DNA of 64,000 nt from an uncultured Saccharospirillaceae bacterium. GTDB lineage: Bacteria > Pseudomonadota > Gammaproteobacteria > Pseudomonadales > Oceanobacteraceae. The stretch spans positions 62,001 through 126,000 of the forward strand of contig CANMOZ010000005.1 of assembly GCA_947499545.1 (NCBI GenBank). The letters are read 5' to 3'. The notes beneath the pieces were generated by a model. It searched no databases and was not told where the DNA came from. It saw nothing but the letters and a program-made list of their open reading frames with translations. Position 1 is the first letter of the stretch, and every line of letters starts with the position of its first letter. The translations under genes and the position numbers were made by a program. Positions 1 through 8,497 of this stretch are shown piece by piece.

Positions 1-643
1 TCTTACCTTCGATCCCTGGCTCGTTTAGCATTGTTCCGTAATGAATCTCGATACCATCAACAGGATCTTGTTGCTCTTTTTCAACATTGTCGCACTGACG
101 TTGCGTTTTACCCGCTAAACCGACAATATCTGAGTTTAAAGAGCTCAAATCGTCCACCCAGACATTTAGATAATGGGTTGGGTCCCAAAAAGGGCTGTTT
201 CGTCCAAAGGTGAGAGGCCATTCTTCTTTTGGGTCACTGATGCTCCATGAAACTCTATTAATCCCTGTACTTGGGGTTCCTTCTGGCGTCGTTGTCGCTA
301 AGTGGAACTGAATCTGAGCATTGCCCGATAAGTCGATCATGGATTGATCCAGTTGTTTAAGTTCAGGCAAACTTTGATTAAAAGCTTGGTTCAAAACCTC
401 CAACTGAGCATGTATTAAATGATCGGCTACCGCGGTCTCAGGCTTTTCCTTTTGCTGGATCACATGAAAAACGACGGGAATACTAACAGGAAGCTTAAGA
501 TTGAGTGGTTTTATAATGCTCTTAGAGGAAAGAGGTGCTTTTTCTGCTTTCTCATCCGACCCTCCATTTGATGAACCGCCGCAGCCGACAACCGATATCG
601 AAAAAAGAGTAACGCAGGCGATTTTAAAAAGACTGTTTTCCAT
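1..643 (-). CDS. M43-like (pappalysin/cytophagalysin) secreted metalloprotease lipoprotein, N-terminal part
   Basis: The reading frame is open from an ATG at 643 to the window edge (214 codons) and continues outside, so the C-terminus is missing. Residues 1-21 form a lipoprotein signal with lipobox VVGC, then a Ser/Gly/Glu-rich linker. The following segment has hallmarks of the region upstream of the zinc site in M43 proteases: IPVVFHVI, QLEVLNQAFN, NAQIQFHLATT, a GINRV turn and YLNVWVDDL followed by GLAGK and DGIEIHYGT. The HEXXH zinc motif expected about 20-30 residues further on lies beyond the edge, so catalytic competence cannot be judged. Family members are exported zinc proteases. Family assignment rests on this N-terminal pattern only. 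Confidence 0.75.
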   Translation of the reverse strand, partial: MENSLFKIACVTLFSISVVGCGGSSNGGSDEKAEKAPLSSKSIIKPLNLKLPVSIPVVFHVIQQKEKPETAVADHLIHAQLEVLNQAFNQSLPELKQLDQSMIDLSGNAQIQFHLATTTPEGTPSTGINRVSWSISDPKEEWPLTFGRNSPFWDPTHYLNVWVDDLSSLNSDIVGLAGKTQRQCDNVEKEQQDPVDGIEIHYGTMLNEPGIEGK

Positions 644-822
644 AGACAGGCCATACTCCATTATTTCAGCTTAATGATTTGTTGTTATATTGCGCCCACC
701 GCAAGGCTCTGGATTAAAGCAATAAAAAAAGGAAGGCGTCAAGGAGAAGAACTCCCAAATCCTAGAATTGGATCAGGGAGTCAAAGCGTCTTAATAAATT
801 AGGAAGTAGCGTTAATGACAAC

Positions 823-857
823 TAAAACCGCTCCCGCATACACAGCAGGAAGCGATT
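823..857 (-). terminator. Rho-independent terminator of speD
   Basis: Read on the minus strand, a 10-bp stem with two G-U pairs (arms 848-857 and 826-835) overlaps the speD stop codon and is followed by UUUUAGUUG. It would end the speD transcript just after translation stops. Confidence 0.6.
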
Positions 858-1662
858 AGGGCATATTTTTAGAATAAAAGATTTCCATAATTTCTTTGCG
901 AAGACGTTTTTCTAACAAATCCCGATCAGTTTGAGGCAATCCTTTAACGCCCTCACCAAACAAATAATTATCCAGATCAAACTGATTTAAAACCATCTTA
1001 GTGTGAAAGGTTTTTTCCTGGAAAACATTCACATCAATCATCTGATAAGCATCTTTCGTATCATCAGATAAGTAATCTTGGATAGAGGTAATATCATGAT
1101 CGATGTAGTGTTTTTTTCCATCAATATCACGCGTAAAACCGCGAACGCGATAGTCCATGATCACAATATCAGACTCAAACGCATGAATAAGGTGATTCAA
1201 TGCTTTAAGCGGTGAAATTAAACCACAGGTCGACACATCAATATCTGCTCTAAAGGTACTAATACCATTATCAGGATGACTTTCAGGATACGTGTGAACC
1301 GTTACATGGCTTTTATCCAAGTGCGCAACTACAGAATCCTTCAATGGACCTGGGCAAGCAGCTGTCACTTCTTCCTTAGGCGGCATTTCATGCTCAGCAA
1401 TCAGAATGGTTACGCTTGCACCCTGAGGGTCGTAGTCTTGGCGGGCGATATTGAGAACATTGGCGCCGATAATATCCACGACGTCCGTCAAAATCTCCGT
1501 CAATCGATCTGCACTGTAGAGTTCATCAATATACTCAAGATATTCTTGGCGTTCCTTTTCAGTACTGGCATAACAAATATCATAAATATTGAAGCTCAAT
1601 GACTTAGTTAAGTTATTGAATCCGTGCAGTCTGATTTTTTGGTTCAACGTCTTTTGCCTCAT
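856..1662 (-). CDS. speD: S-adenosylmethionine decarboxylase proenzyme (SpeD, E. coli class)
   Basis: It makes decarboxylated S-adenosylmethionine, the aminopropyl donor for spermidine synthesis. The 268-residue length and sequence match the Escherichia/Pseudomonas class of AdoMetDC. The self-cleavage site is visible as [16 protein letters not shown]: cleavage between Lys117 and Ser118 would turn Ser118 into the pyruvoyl cofactor. The downstream blocks [18 protein letters not shown] and [10 protein letters not shown] are typical of the family, and the C-terminus FYSKNMP resembles the E. coli YYGRNMP end. It lies downstream of the osmC-like gene in the same direction as in Pseudomonas, but separated by an unusual 289-bp gap. 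No speE is in the window. Confidence 0.98.
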   Translation of the reverse strand: MRQKTLNQKIRLHGFNNLTKSLSFNIYDICYASTEKERQEYLEYIDELYSADRLTEILTDVVDIIGANVLNIARQDYDPQGASVTILIAEHEMPPKEEVTAACPGPLKDSVVAHLDKSHVTVHTYPESHPDNGISTFRADIDVSTCGLISPLKALNHLIHAFESDIVIMDYRVRGFTRDIDGKKHYIDHDITSIQDYLSDDTKDAYQMIDVNVFQEKTFHTKMVLNQFDLDNYLFGEGVKGLPQTDRDLLEKRLRKEIMEIFYSKNMP

Positions 1663-1951
1663 TAAACTGACCGCAACCTCGTTTTACTAGGAGCACCCTT
1701 TCTACGAATCCACAACGTGGGTCCTTAGTCATCTAGGGCTGGCAACTTTACTCACCCCCTACAGGCTGGGATACTCCATAAACTTGGTAGCAAGGGCCGA
1801 CTTAGCCCTATTACATCTCCACCATTACCGGGCTGTACACCCAGCTGGAAATCACTCAAAGGGCGCGTATTCTGCAACAAAATCGCCATTATGCCCAGCC
1901 CCGCTGAGGATTATTTTCTCTAACCCAGTTAGAAGCATTCCAACATGTCTT
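1663..1951 (-). other. Hairpin-rich 289-bp gap upstream of speD; possible leader or small RNA
   Basis: No credible protein frame occupies this gap between two co-directional genes. Read on the minus strand it contains several short hairpins, for example GGGC-loop-GCCC near 1800 and CCAC-GTT-GTGG near 1715, plus several GGA trinucleotides. It is more GC-rich than most intergenic DNA here. It does not match tmRNA, 6S, RNase P or SRP RNA as I remember them. I infer a structured speD 5' leader or small RNA, with low certainty. Confidence 0.3.
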
Positions 1952-2377
1952 TTATTCAGCTCCCGATTGGATTTCATAGCTGTGTTCCACCTCAACACCC
2001 GCTCTTTGGAACAGGATAGACGCAGAGCAGTATTTCTCAGCAGATAACTCAACAGCTCTCTTAACTTGGCTTTCTTTCAGGTGGTTACCACTCACTAAGT
2101 AGTGCACTTTTATCTTGGTAAATACAGCGGGTACCTCATCTGCTCGCTCCGCATCAATCTGCACCTGACAGTCAACAATCTCTTGTCGCCCTTTTTTCAA
2201 CATGCTCACCACATCAAAGGCGGTACATCCCCCAAGACCCAACAGCAACATTTCCATTGGTCTAGGCCCCAGCCCCTGACCACCCGCCGACTCGGGGCCA
2301 TCCATCGTTACCTCATGGCCTGAGCCCGTTTTTCCTTGAAAAACAACGTCGCCTTTCCAGCTAATTCTTGCCTGCAT
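1952..2377 (-). CDS. OsmC/Ohr-family peroxiredoxin-like protein
   Basis: OsmC-family proteins reduce organic hydroperoxides with two redox-active cysteines. From the ATG at 2377 the protein has 141 residues, the normal length, and starts MQARISWKG like the Pseudomonas protein encoded next to vfr. The first cysteine is Cys51 in LLLGLGGCTAFDVV and the second Cys117 in EKYCSAS. A longer frame begins with GTG at 2479, but its extra 34 residues do not resemble the family and the internal ATG follows AAAGAGG, so I chose the shorter form. It is co-directional with speD and divergent from crp/vfr, a conserved Pseudomonas arrangement. Confidence 0.93.
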   Translation of the reverse strand: MQARISWKGDVVFQGKTGSGHEVTMDGPESAGGQGLGPRPMEMLLLGLGGCTAFDVVSMLKKGRQEIVDCQVQIDAERADEVPAVFTKIKVHYLVSGNHLKESQVKRAVELSAEKYCSASILFQRAGVEVEHSYEIQSGAE

Positions 2378-2474
2378 TAAAAAAAACCTCTTTAAATGAA
2401 AAGCATCTACAAAAACGGGAGCTACTTCAAAATTCCGTTTAGGGGTTTTAGGATACACTCTCTGGTGTCGAGTC

Positions 2475-2491
2475 TTCACTCACCAAGTGAA
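2475..2491. promoter_or_regulatory. Inverted repeat in the osmC-like / crp divergent promoter region
   Basis: A perfect 6-5-6 inverted repeat (TTCACT-CACCA-AGTGAA) lies between the divergent osmC-like gene and crp, about 64 bp before the crp start. Its half-sites run in the opposite sense to a TGTGA-N6-TCACA CRP site, so it is not an obvious CRP operator. An unidentified regulator is possible. Confidence 0.25.
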
Positions 2492-2554
2492 AGCAAAGAC
2501 ATACGAAGTGTTCTATTATTCGATAACAAGAAGTTCGATGTTCGAGTATAAAGT

Positions 2555-3241
2555 ATGAGGACCGTGCTCAAAGACCCACGGAATAAACACAAGCACTTAG
2601 ACTTCTTTTTGTCTCAGTGCCATAGGCGTCGCTACCCTGCGAGGAGTACCATTATCTACGCAGGGGATAAAAGTGATTCACTTTTCTATATCGTCAAAGG
2701 CTCGGTGACCGTCATCATTGAGGACGATGATGGGCGCGAAATGATCATGGCCTATCTCAATGAAGGAGACTTCTTTGGTGAGATGGGACTCTTTGATGAC
2801 ATGCAATCCCGTTCCGCTTGGATCAAGGCCAAAACCGAGTGCGAAGTCGCTGAAATCAGTTACACCAAGTTTCGCGAAATCGCTAATAAGGACGGGCGCG
2901 TACTCTATTTCATCGGCGAGCAAATGGCCACTCGCTTACGGAATACCACTCGCAAGGTAGGTGACCTCGCTTTCTTAGATGTCACCGGCAGGGTCGCTCG
3001 CACTCTACTGGATTTAAGCCAGGAGCCTGACGCGATGACCCACCCTGACGGAATGCAGATCAAGATTACGCGCCAAGAAATTGGGCGTATTGTAGGCTGC
3101 TCCCGCGAAATGGTCGGGCGCGTGCTTAAAAACCTTGAGGAGCAAGGCCTGGTATCCGTCAAAGGAAAAACCATGGTGGTTTATGGTGCCCGCCGGCCCG
3201 TATTCTCCGCCAGCTCTCCAAAAACCGAGTCTGAAGCTTAA
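2555..3241 (+). CDS. crp: cAMP receptor protein (Crp/Vfr) global regulator
   Basis: Dimeric cAMP-dependent transcription factor. The 228-residue protein has an N-terminal cyclic-nucleotide barrel with [15 protein letters not shown] (Glu76, Arg86, Ser87 are cAMP contacts) and a C-terminal winged helix-turn-helix with [19 protein letters not shown] (about 172-190), nearly identical to E. coli Crp and Pseudomonas Vfr. The block HCHRRRY of Vfr is present as QCHRRRY. The N-terminus is slightly longer than in E. coli. The C-terminal tail after VVYGARR adds about 15 Ser/Glu-rich residues absent from E. coli Crp. The Shine-Dalgarno is weak. In Pseudomonas this protein controls virulence, twitching and quorum sensing. 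Confidence 0.96.
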   Translation: MRTVLKDPRNKHKHLDFFLSQCHRRRYPARSTIIYAGDKSDSLFYIVKGSVTVIIEDDDGREMIMAYLNEGDFFGEMGLFDDMQSRSAWIKAKTECEVAEISYTKFREIANKDGRVLYFIGEQMATRLRNTTRKVGDLAFLDVTGRVARTLLDLSQEPDAMTHPDGMQIKITRQEIGRIVGCSREMVGRVLKNLEEQGLVSVKGKTMVVYGARRPVFSASSPKTESEA

Positions 3242-3270
3242 AGACTTACCTGACGAGATAGCGCATAGCA

Positions 3271-3297
3271 GCCCCCTGTAGCGGGGGCATGCTTTTG
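3271..3297 (+). terminator. Rho-independent terminator after crp
   Basis: A 6-bp GC-only stem (GCCCCC 3271-3276, GGGGGC 3283-3288) with a 6-nt loop is followed by ATGCTTTTGC, 30 bp after the crp stop. Confidence 0.65.
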
Positions 3298-3488
3298 CTA
3301 TGCAAACGAATAGCCTCCCCCTTGTAATAAGGGCGCATTGAGGCACCAGCCTATTTTCACGTGCCAACCCTCCAAATCTCTGCACTTTCAAAGACATCAG
3401 AGCGCCGACTGGCCATTTACTTCTTCAGCTCACTCCACAGGTCCACTGCTATACTCATCAGTATTCGGCTCTGAATGCCTGAGGTCCC

Positions 3489-5036
3489 ATGAGCGAAGAT
3501 CTCTTGTTTGCTGACGACGAACAACAGCCGCCAGAAGAGAGCACGCCCAGCTCCCCTGCGTGGGTTGTGTTGGTCGTTGATGACGATGAGGAAGTGCACC
3601 GAGTCACCAAAATGGTGCTCAATCACTTTTCTTTTGACGGGTCTCCCATCGAAATCCTCAGCGCGTACAGCGGCAACGAGGCTAGGACCGTCTTGCAAGA
3701 ACGAACTGACATCGCTCTTGCTATTCTTGATGTCGTCATGGAAACCGACCAAGCCGGACTCGACCTGGCGAAATACATACGTACTGATTTAGACAATCAT
3801 TTTACCCGCATTGTTCTCAGAACCGGTCAGCCCGGCCAGGCACCTGAAGAGCGAGTCATACGCGATTACGACATTAATGACTACAAAGACAAAACAGAGC
3901 TAACGACTACAAAGCTCACCACGTTGCTATACAGCGCCCTGCGCTCCTATCGTGATATTTGCACCATTAATGAGCATCGATTTGGATTGGAGCGCGTCAT
4001 TAAAGCATCCACCAATATTTTCGAATCTGAGTCCCTCGGACAATTCGCTTCAGCCGTACTCGAACAAGTAATGACGCTTTTAAATTTGCCGCAACCCGCT
4101 GTTTATTGCACCTCTATCGCACAAGAAGAAGAGCATGAGCCAAACCAGTTTCAAGTCCTAGCGGCAACAGGCGAAATGTCAGGCTTGCTGGAGTCAGAAG
4201 CCAGCACCGATATTCCCAGTGAGGTCTGCGATGCATTTGAGCAGGCACTTAACGAGCACCGCAGTGATCATTATGGTGACCATTATGTCGGTTACTTCAC
4301 AACCGCTCGTGGCAGCGAAAACTTGCTTTATTTATCGGACACTCATCAATTATCGGATTTAGATAAACAACTCCTTAATATTTACGCAGCCAACGTTGCT
4401 GTCACCTATGAAACGCTGCTGATGAAAGAGGAAATCATCGCCACGCAAAAGGAGCTGGTCTACATCCTAGGTGAGGCCGTCGAAAAACGCTCCAAAGAAA
4501 CCGGCGCGCATGTAAAGCGGGTCGCTAATATCTCTCGGATATTGGCAGTCGGCTATGGACTCCCTGAAGACGAAGCGGATTTAATCAAGCTAGCGTCGCC
4601 TTTACACGATGTGGGCAAAATCGGCATACCTGACCATATACTCAACAAACCTGGAAAGCATACCCCTGAAGAATGGGACATCATGAGGACCCACGCACGC
4701 ATCGGTTTCGACCTACTTCAAGGATCGGATAAACGCGTATTAAAGCTTGGGGCCATCATCGCGCATGAGCATCACGAAAAATGGGATGGCAGTGGTTACC
4801 CTCAAGGATTAAAAGGCGAAGATATCCACATTGCTGGGCGCATTACTGCACTAGCTGACGTGTTTGATGCTCTTGGTAGCAAACGATGCTACAAAGAAGC
4901 CTGGCCGTTTGAGAAAATTTTGGACCTCATACGCGAGCAATCAGGAAAACATTTTGATCCAAAGCTCATTGAAGTGTTTAACACGCACCTTGATGAATTG
5001 AAGAGTATCCGGGAACAGTTTCCGGATAATGAGTAA
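3489..5036 (+). CDS. HD-GYP domain response regulator (c-di-GMP phosphodiesterase, RpfG-like)
   Basis: Three domains are visible in 515 residues. A receiver domain (about 26-150) has acidic pocket D31-D33 and phospho-acceptor Asp81 in LAILDVVME. A middle region (about 155-315) resembles the DUF3369 segment found after receivers in this class. A C-terminal HD-GYP phosphodiesterase domain (about 320-515) has His373-Asp374 in LHDVGKIGIPDH, His428-His429 and GYP at 436-438 in GSGYPQGL. The last is the complete active-site signature for c-di-GMP hydrolysis. It sits 5 bp before a histidine kinase gene, so the two likely form a two-component system controlling c-di-GMP-dependent behaviour such as motility or biofilm. 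Phosphorylation of Asp81 presumably gates the phosphodiesterase. Confidence 0.95.
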   Translation: MSEDLLFADDEQQPPEESTPSSPAWVVLVVDDDEEVHRVTKMVLNHFSFDGSPIEILSAYSGNEARTVLQERTDIALAILDVVMETDQAGLDLAKYIRTDLDNHFTRIVLRTGQPGQAPEERVIRDYDINDYKDKTELTTTKLTTLLYSALRSYRDICTINEHRFGLERVIKASTNIFESESLGQFASAVLEQVMTLLNLPQPAVYCTSIAQEEEHEPNQFQVLAATGEMSGLLESEASTDIPSEVCDAFEQALNEHRSDHYGDHYVGYFTTARGSENLLYLSDTHQLSDLDKQLLNIYAANVAVTYETLLMKEEIIATQKELVYILGEAVEKRSKETGAHVKRVANISRILAVGYGLPEDEADLIKLASPLHDVGKIGIPDHILNKPGKHTPEEWDIMRTHARIGFDLLQGSDKRVLKLGAIIAHEHHEKWDGSGYPQGLKGEDIHIAGRITALADVFDALGSKRCYKEAWPFEKILDLIREQSGKHFDPKLIEVFNTHLDELKSIREQFPDNE

Positions 5037-5041
5037 ACTCC

Positions 5042-6424
5042 ATGGCAGCGCTGGACGTTGGATTCGCTGAGGACTTTTTAAAAAAGCTCTCAGACTGCAC
5101 ACACACCACTCCTCTGCCTTTAGAGGATCAGGCTCGTGCGACCGCCGCTTTATTATCACAGTACGCCGCTGACTCCGCTGTCAGCGTCTGGAAGTTCGAC
5201 GAAGACCATCAATCGTTAGCCTGTGTAGTGGGGCTTAGCCCAGATCAAAAAGCCTTCTCCACTTCCTTTCGCTTCACATCCAATAACGCAAAAAACCTAA
5301 TTGAAGAGCTATCTCAAGGCAAACCTTTGTGTGTTGATGATTTGTCAGCATCACCCTGGTTCAAGCAATGCGTATCTGACTATTTCGAGCCTCAGAACAT
5401 AAACTCCGTTATCGTCCTTCCCATCTGCTTAAATGAACATTTGCTAGGCACTATTTTCTGGGAACATCGAGGTCAACAGCAACATGAGTGGCAGACCGAA
5501 CACTTATTGATCGCCACGACCCAAATTGACGCTCTTGCATTAAGCCTCTCCCAAAACAAAGCAAAACCCTCTCCTAATGTAAGCGAAGACACCAAGGATT
5601 TAAGAAGAGAGCTTGATTCGAGAAAACAAGAGCTGGAGAATGCGCTCGCCGAATTAAGAACGACCCAGTCCCACCTACTGGAAACAGAAAAACTGGTAGC
5701 ATTAGGGAATTTAGTAGCGGGCGTTGCGCATGAAGTTAACACTCCGCTTGGTGTATCCATAACGGCCGTCAGCCATCTTGATACCGCACTGGGTGGTTTT
5801 GAAAACACCTATCAAAAACAAACCATGAAGCGTCGAGATCTGGAAGAATTTTTAGAGGTATGCCACGAAACCCTAGAGATTCTGCACAACAATCTTTCAC
5901 GCGCCGCTGAGATGATTAAAAACTTCAAGCTAGTCGCCGTGAATCAGGCAAATGATGTGCTAGAAGACGTTATGATCAAACACCTGCTGGAAGCGCTTCT
6001 AAAAAGCCTTAAGCATGAAACCAAGAAAAAGCGCGTGGTTATTGAATTGATTGGGCCAGCTGACGTTTCTATCAAGAGTTATTCTGGGTCCCTTTACCAA
6101 ATTTTTACTAATTTAATTCTAAACAGTGTGATTCACGGTTTTGACGCGATGGAACCGGGGGAGTGCCATATCAGAATTAAATTTAGTCAAATCGAAAATG
6201 GTGGTGCCGAAATCATTTATTCCGATAATGGTATAGGCTTATCAGCGGAAGCCAGGCAGCGCATCCTTGAACCTTTTTTTACGACCAAACGCAAGTCTGG
6301 CGGTTCAGGGTTGGGGATGTATATCGTCAACAATTTGATCGCTAACAAATTGCACGGCAGCTTCACCCTGCTGGAACCAGAACAAGGGTTTGCTTGCAAA
6401 TTTACACTCCCAAAACACTTCTAA
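5042..6424 (+). CDS. GAF-domain sensor histidine kinase
   Basis: Cytoplasmic kinase of 460 residues with no membrane segment. Residues about 30-165 look like a GAF sensory domain. A coiled coil (about 185-218) leads into a HisKA-type dimerisation helix with phospho-acceptor His230 in GVAHEVNTPLG. The catalytic domain follows with N-box IFTNLILNSVIHGF, G1 box DNGIGLS and G2 box GGSGLGMYIVNNLI. The E-V-N-T-P variant around the histidine is common in cytoplasmic hybrid-type kinases. Five bases separate it from the upstream HD-GYP regulator, its likely substrate. The signal sensed by the GAF domain cannot be read from sequence. Confidence 0.93.
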   Translation: MAALDVGFAEDFLKKLSDCTHTTPLPLEDQARATAALLSQYAADSAVSVWKFDEDHQSLACVVGLSPDQKAFSTSFRFTSNNAKNLIEELSQGKPLCVDDLSASPWFKQCVSDYFEPQNINSVIVLPICLNEHLLGTIFWEHRGQQQHEWQTEHLLIATTQIDALALSLSQNKAKPSPNVSEDTKDLRRELDSRKQELENALAELRTTQSHLLETEKLVALGNLVAGVAHEVNTPLGVSITAVSHLDTALGGFENTYQKQTMKRRDLEEFLEVCHETLEILHNNLSRAAEMIKNFKLVAVNQANDVLEDVMIKHLLEALLKSLKHETKKKRVVIELIGPADVSIKSYSGSLYQIFTNLILNSVIHGFDAMEPGECHIRIKFSQIENGGAEIIYSDNGIGLSAEARQRILEPFFTTKRKSGGSGLGMYIVNNLIANKLHGSFTLLEPEQGFACKFTLPKHF

Positions 6425-6544
6425 CTGCATCCCCTTTCAAGCAGCACCAACACCTGCATAGAAGATCAACACAAATGACTAGGCCAAGAATAGCGTGCAA
6501 CAGAGGCTTCAAGGGTAGGGATAGCAACTTCAATTTTAGGGAGA

Positions 6545-6582
6545 CTAAAAAGAGCAGGAAGCGAAAAATCATTGCTTCCTGC
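6545..6582 (-). terminator. Rho-independent terminator of ald
   Basis: A perfect 9-bp stem (GCAGGAAGC 6554-6562, GCTTCCTGC 6574-6582) with an 11-nt loop is followed on the minus strand by UCUUUUUAG. It sits 80 bp after the ald stop, in the gap between ald and the histidine kinase gene. Confidence 0.7.
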
Positions 6583-6661
6583 GTTGGGGATGAAATGATC
6601 GTTGCGGCGCACAATCAACTATGCACCACAACGGGGCGCTACTCTAACACAAGTTATCGCG

Positions 6662-7777
6662 CTACCCTAGTACTGATTCTGGTTTTTCGAACGGGTAACC
6701 GAGGTCTTTGGCTACAGGTTCACATGTCACCACTCCCCTATGAACATTTAATCCATTCAGAAGGTGAACATCTTTCACCAAGGCGTCCTTATATCCTTGA
6801 TTTGCAAGCTTAATTATGTAGGGCAGCGTCGCATTAGTTAACGCAAACGTAGAGGTTCTGGCGACCCCGCCGGGCATATTTGCAACACAATAATGAATGA
6901 TACCATCCACTTCATAGGTAGGATCCTGATGCGTTGTTGCCTTTGAAGTTTCAAAGCAGCCACCTTGGTCAATGGCAACATCTACCAACACCGCACCGGG
7001 TTTCATAATAGACAACTGAGCCCGCGTGACCAATTTTGGTGCAGCTGCGCCTGGAATCAAAACAGCCCCCACCACAAGATCTGCATCAACTAAATGTTGC
7101 TCAATATTCTCTTCGGTCGAAAACAGGGTTTTTAAGCGAGGACCATATACCTGATCTAACTCTTTAAGGCGACCAAGAGATCTGTCTAGCAACGTCACAT
7201 CTGCGCCTAATCCCATTGCCATTCTTGCAGCGTTTTCACCGACAACACCCCCACCAATTATGACAACTTTTCCTGGGGCAACGCCTGGAACACCGCCTAG
7301 CAAAGTACCATTTCCACCCTGAGCTCTTTCTAGCGCGTGAGCACCGGCCTGAATTGACATGCGGCCGGCCACCTCAGACATCGGCGCCAGCAAAGGGAGG
7401 CCACCGTTTGGCCCGGTTACCGTTTCGTACGCAATGGCAACGGCATCAGATTTCACTAACAATTCAGTTTGCTTTGGATCAGAAGCAAGGTGCAAGTAAG
7501 TGAATAGCACCTGCCCCGGTCTTAGTAACGCACATTCGTTAGGCTGAGGCTCCTTCACTTTTACAATCATATCCGCCTTTGCAAAGATTTCCTCCGCAGT
7601 GCCTAGAAGTTGAGCGCCAGCCGCAGTATATTGGTCATCACTGAATCCAATGGAGGTGCCCCCTCCTGCTTGAACAATGACAGTGTGGCCATGTTGGACT
7701 ACTTCACGTACACCTGCTGGTGTCATCCCAATGCGGTACTCGTGGTTTTTGATTTCTTTAGGTACACCGATAATCAT
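6662..7777 (-). CDS. ald: Alanine dehydrogenase
   Basis: NAD-dependent oxidative deamination of L-alanine to pyruvate and ammonium, used for alanine catabolism or ammonia assimilation. From ATG 7777 the protein is 371 residues, the family length, starting [13 protein letters not shown]. This start has a good Shine-Dalgarno (TTGGAGTGG), whereas an upstream in-frame start would add 20 unrelated residues. Visible signatures are the substrate-domain block [11 protein letters not shown], the [10 protein letters not shown] block, the Rossmann motif [13 protein letters not shown] and [16 protein letters not shown]. It is divergent from lrp across a 124-bp AT-rich gap, and alanine is a ligand of Lrp, so direct Lrp control is likely. 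Confidence 0.97.
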   Translation of the reverse strand: MIIGVPKEIKNHEYRIGMTPAGVREVVQHGHTVIVQAGGGTSIGFSDDQYTAAGAQLLGTAEEIFAKADMIVKVKEPQPNECALLRPGQVLFTYLHLASDPKQTELLVKSDAVAIAYETVTGPNGGLPLLAPMSEVAGRMSIQAGAHALERAQGGNGTLLGGVPGVAPGKVVIIGGGVVGENAARMAMGLGADVTLLDRSLGRLKELDQVYGPRLKTLFSTEENIEQHLVDADLVVGAVLIPGAAAPKLVTRAQLSIMKPGAVLVDVAIDQGGCFETSKATTHQDPTYEVDGIIHYCVANMPGGVARTSTFALTNATLPYIIKLANQGYKDALVKDVHLLNGLNVHRGVVTCEPVAKDLGYPFEKPESVLG

Positions 7778-7901
7778 TATCCACTCCAACTGGACTTTGT
7801 TTGAATATTTAAGGGCAGTATATGGATTTATTTGCAAAATATCTCCCTATATTTTAAAAATGGACAGAACTTTCCTCTTGGGATGAAATGAGAGTTAAAC
7901 C
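7778..7901. promoter_or_regulatory. Divergent ald-lrp promoter region
   Basis: 124 bp between divergent genes, with AT-rich tracts around 7800-7862 (TGGATTTATTTGCAAAATA and TATATTTTAAAAATGG) of the kind Lrp binds. I cannot assign exact operators or a clean -35/-10 pair. Confidence 0.35.
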
Positions 7902-8393
7902 ATGGCTAGCAATAAGAAAGACGATCGACCTCTAGATCGAATCGACCGCCGTATTTTGCGTGAACTGCAAAGCAATGGGCGTATAACGAATGTGGAGCTA
8001 TCCAAGCGGGTTGACCTAAGTCCTACACCATGCCTGGAACGAGTGCGTCGATTGGAGGAACAAGGTTTTATAAAAGGCTACACCGCCATACTGGACCCAA
8101 AACGACTCGGTTCAGAGCTATTGGTCTTCGTAGAGATCACACTTGAGCGAAACTCCCCCGATGTCTTCAAAGAATTCGGCGAAGCGGTAACACGGCTTCC
8201 TGAAGTTTTAGAGTGCCATTTGGTCTCAGGTAGCTTCGATTATTTGATCAAAGCCAGGGTCGCCGATATGGATGAATATCGACGATTTTGGGGGGAGACA
8301 CTGCTGACACTGCCAAGCGTATCGGATTCCAAAACCTATGTGGTTATGGAAGAAGTGAAGGAAACATCGAACATTCTTATTAGGACTAACTGA
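7902..8393 (+). CDS. lrp: Leucine-responsive regulatory protein Lrp
   Basis: Feast/famine-family transcription factor of 163 residues. An N-terminal helix-turn-helix (about 16-60) carries the Lrp-typical LDRIDRRILRELQ and SPTPCLERVRRLEEQGFI. A C-terminal RAM/ACT ligand domain carries VFVEITLERNSPDVF, ECHLVSGSFDYL and TYVVMEEVKE. These blocks are almost identical to E. coli Lrp, so this is Lrp itself rather than a specialised AsnC-like paralogue. It is divergent from alanine dehydrogenase, and alanine or leucine sensing by the C-terminal domain fits that neighbour. Confidence 0.93.
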   Translation: MASNKKDDRPLDRIDRRILRELQSNGRITNVELSKRVDLSPTPCLERVRRLEEQGFIKGYTAILDPKRLGSELLVFVEITLERNSPDVFKEFGEAVTRLPEVLECHLVSGSFDYLIKARVADMDEYRRFWGETLLTLPSVSDSKTYVVMEEVKETSNILIRTN

Positions 8394-8400
8394 ATGGGGA

Positions 8401-8447
8401 TGGTTTATGCTTTAAGGGAATAATGTACGCTCTTGAAGCATAAACCA
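8401..8447. repeat. 12-bp perfect inverted repeat after lrp
   Basis: TGGTTTATGCTT (8401-8412) and AAGCATAAACCA (8436-8447) are exact inverted copies flanking a 23-nt spacer, directly after the lrp stop. There is no U-tract on either strand, so a simple rho-independent terminator is unlikely. It may be a transcript-stabilising stem or a protein-binding site. Confidence 0.5.
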
Positions 8448-8497
8448 TAGGCGTTCATCCAATCGGCAATAAGGTTTATTTCTAGAAAACGGCATCT

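Noticed and set aside
1784-2052. Small frames on both strands in the speD/osmC gap
   Set aside because: They overlap the end of the osmC-like gene, lack ribosome-binding sites and look like translations of structured RNA-type sequence.
6394-6813. 139-codon plus-strand frame
   Set aside because: Crosses the end of the histidine kinase gene, the ald terminator and the ald 3' end; composition is not protein-like.
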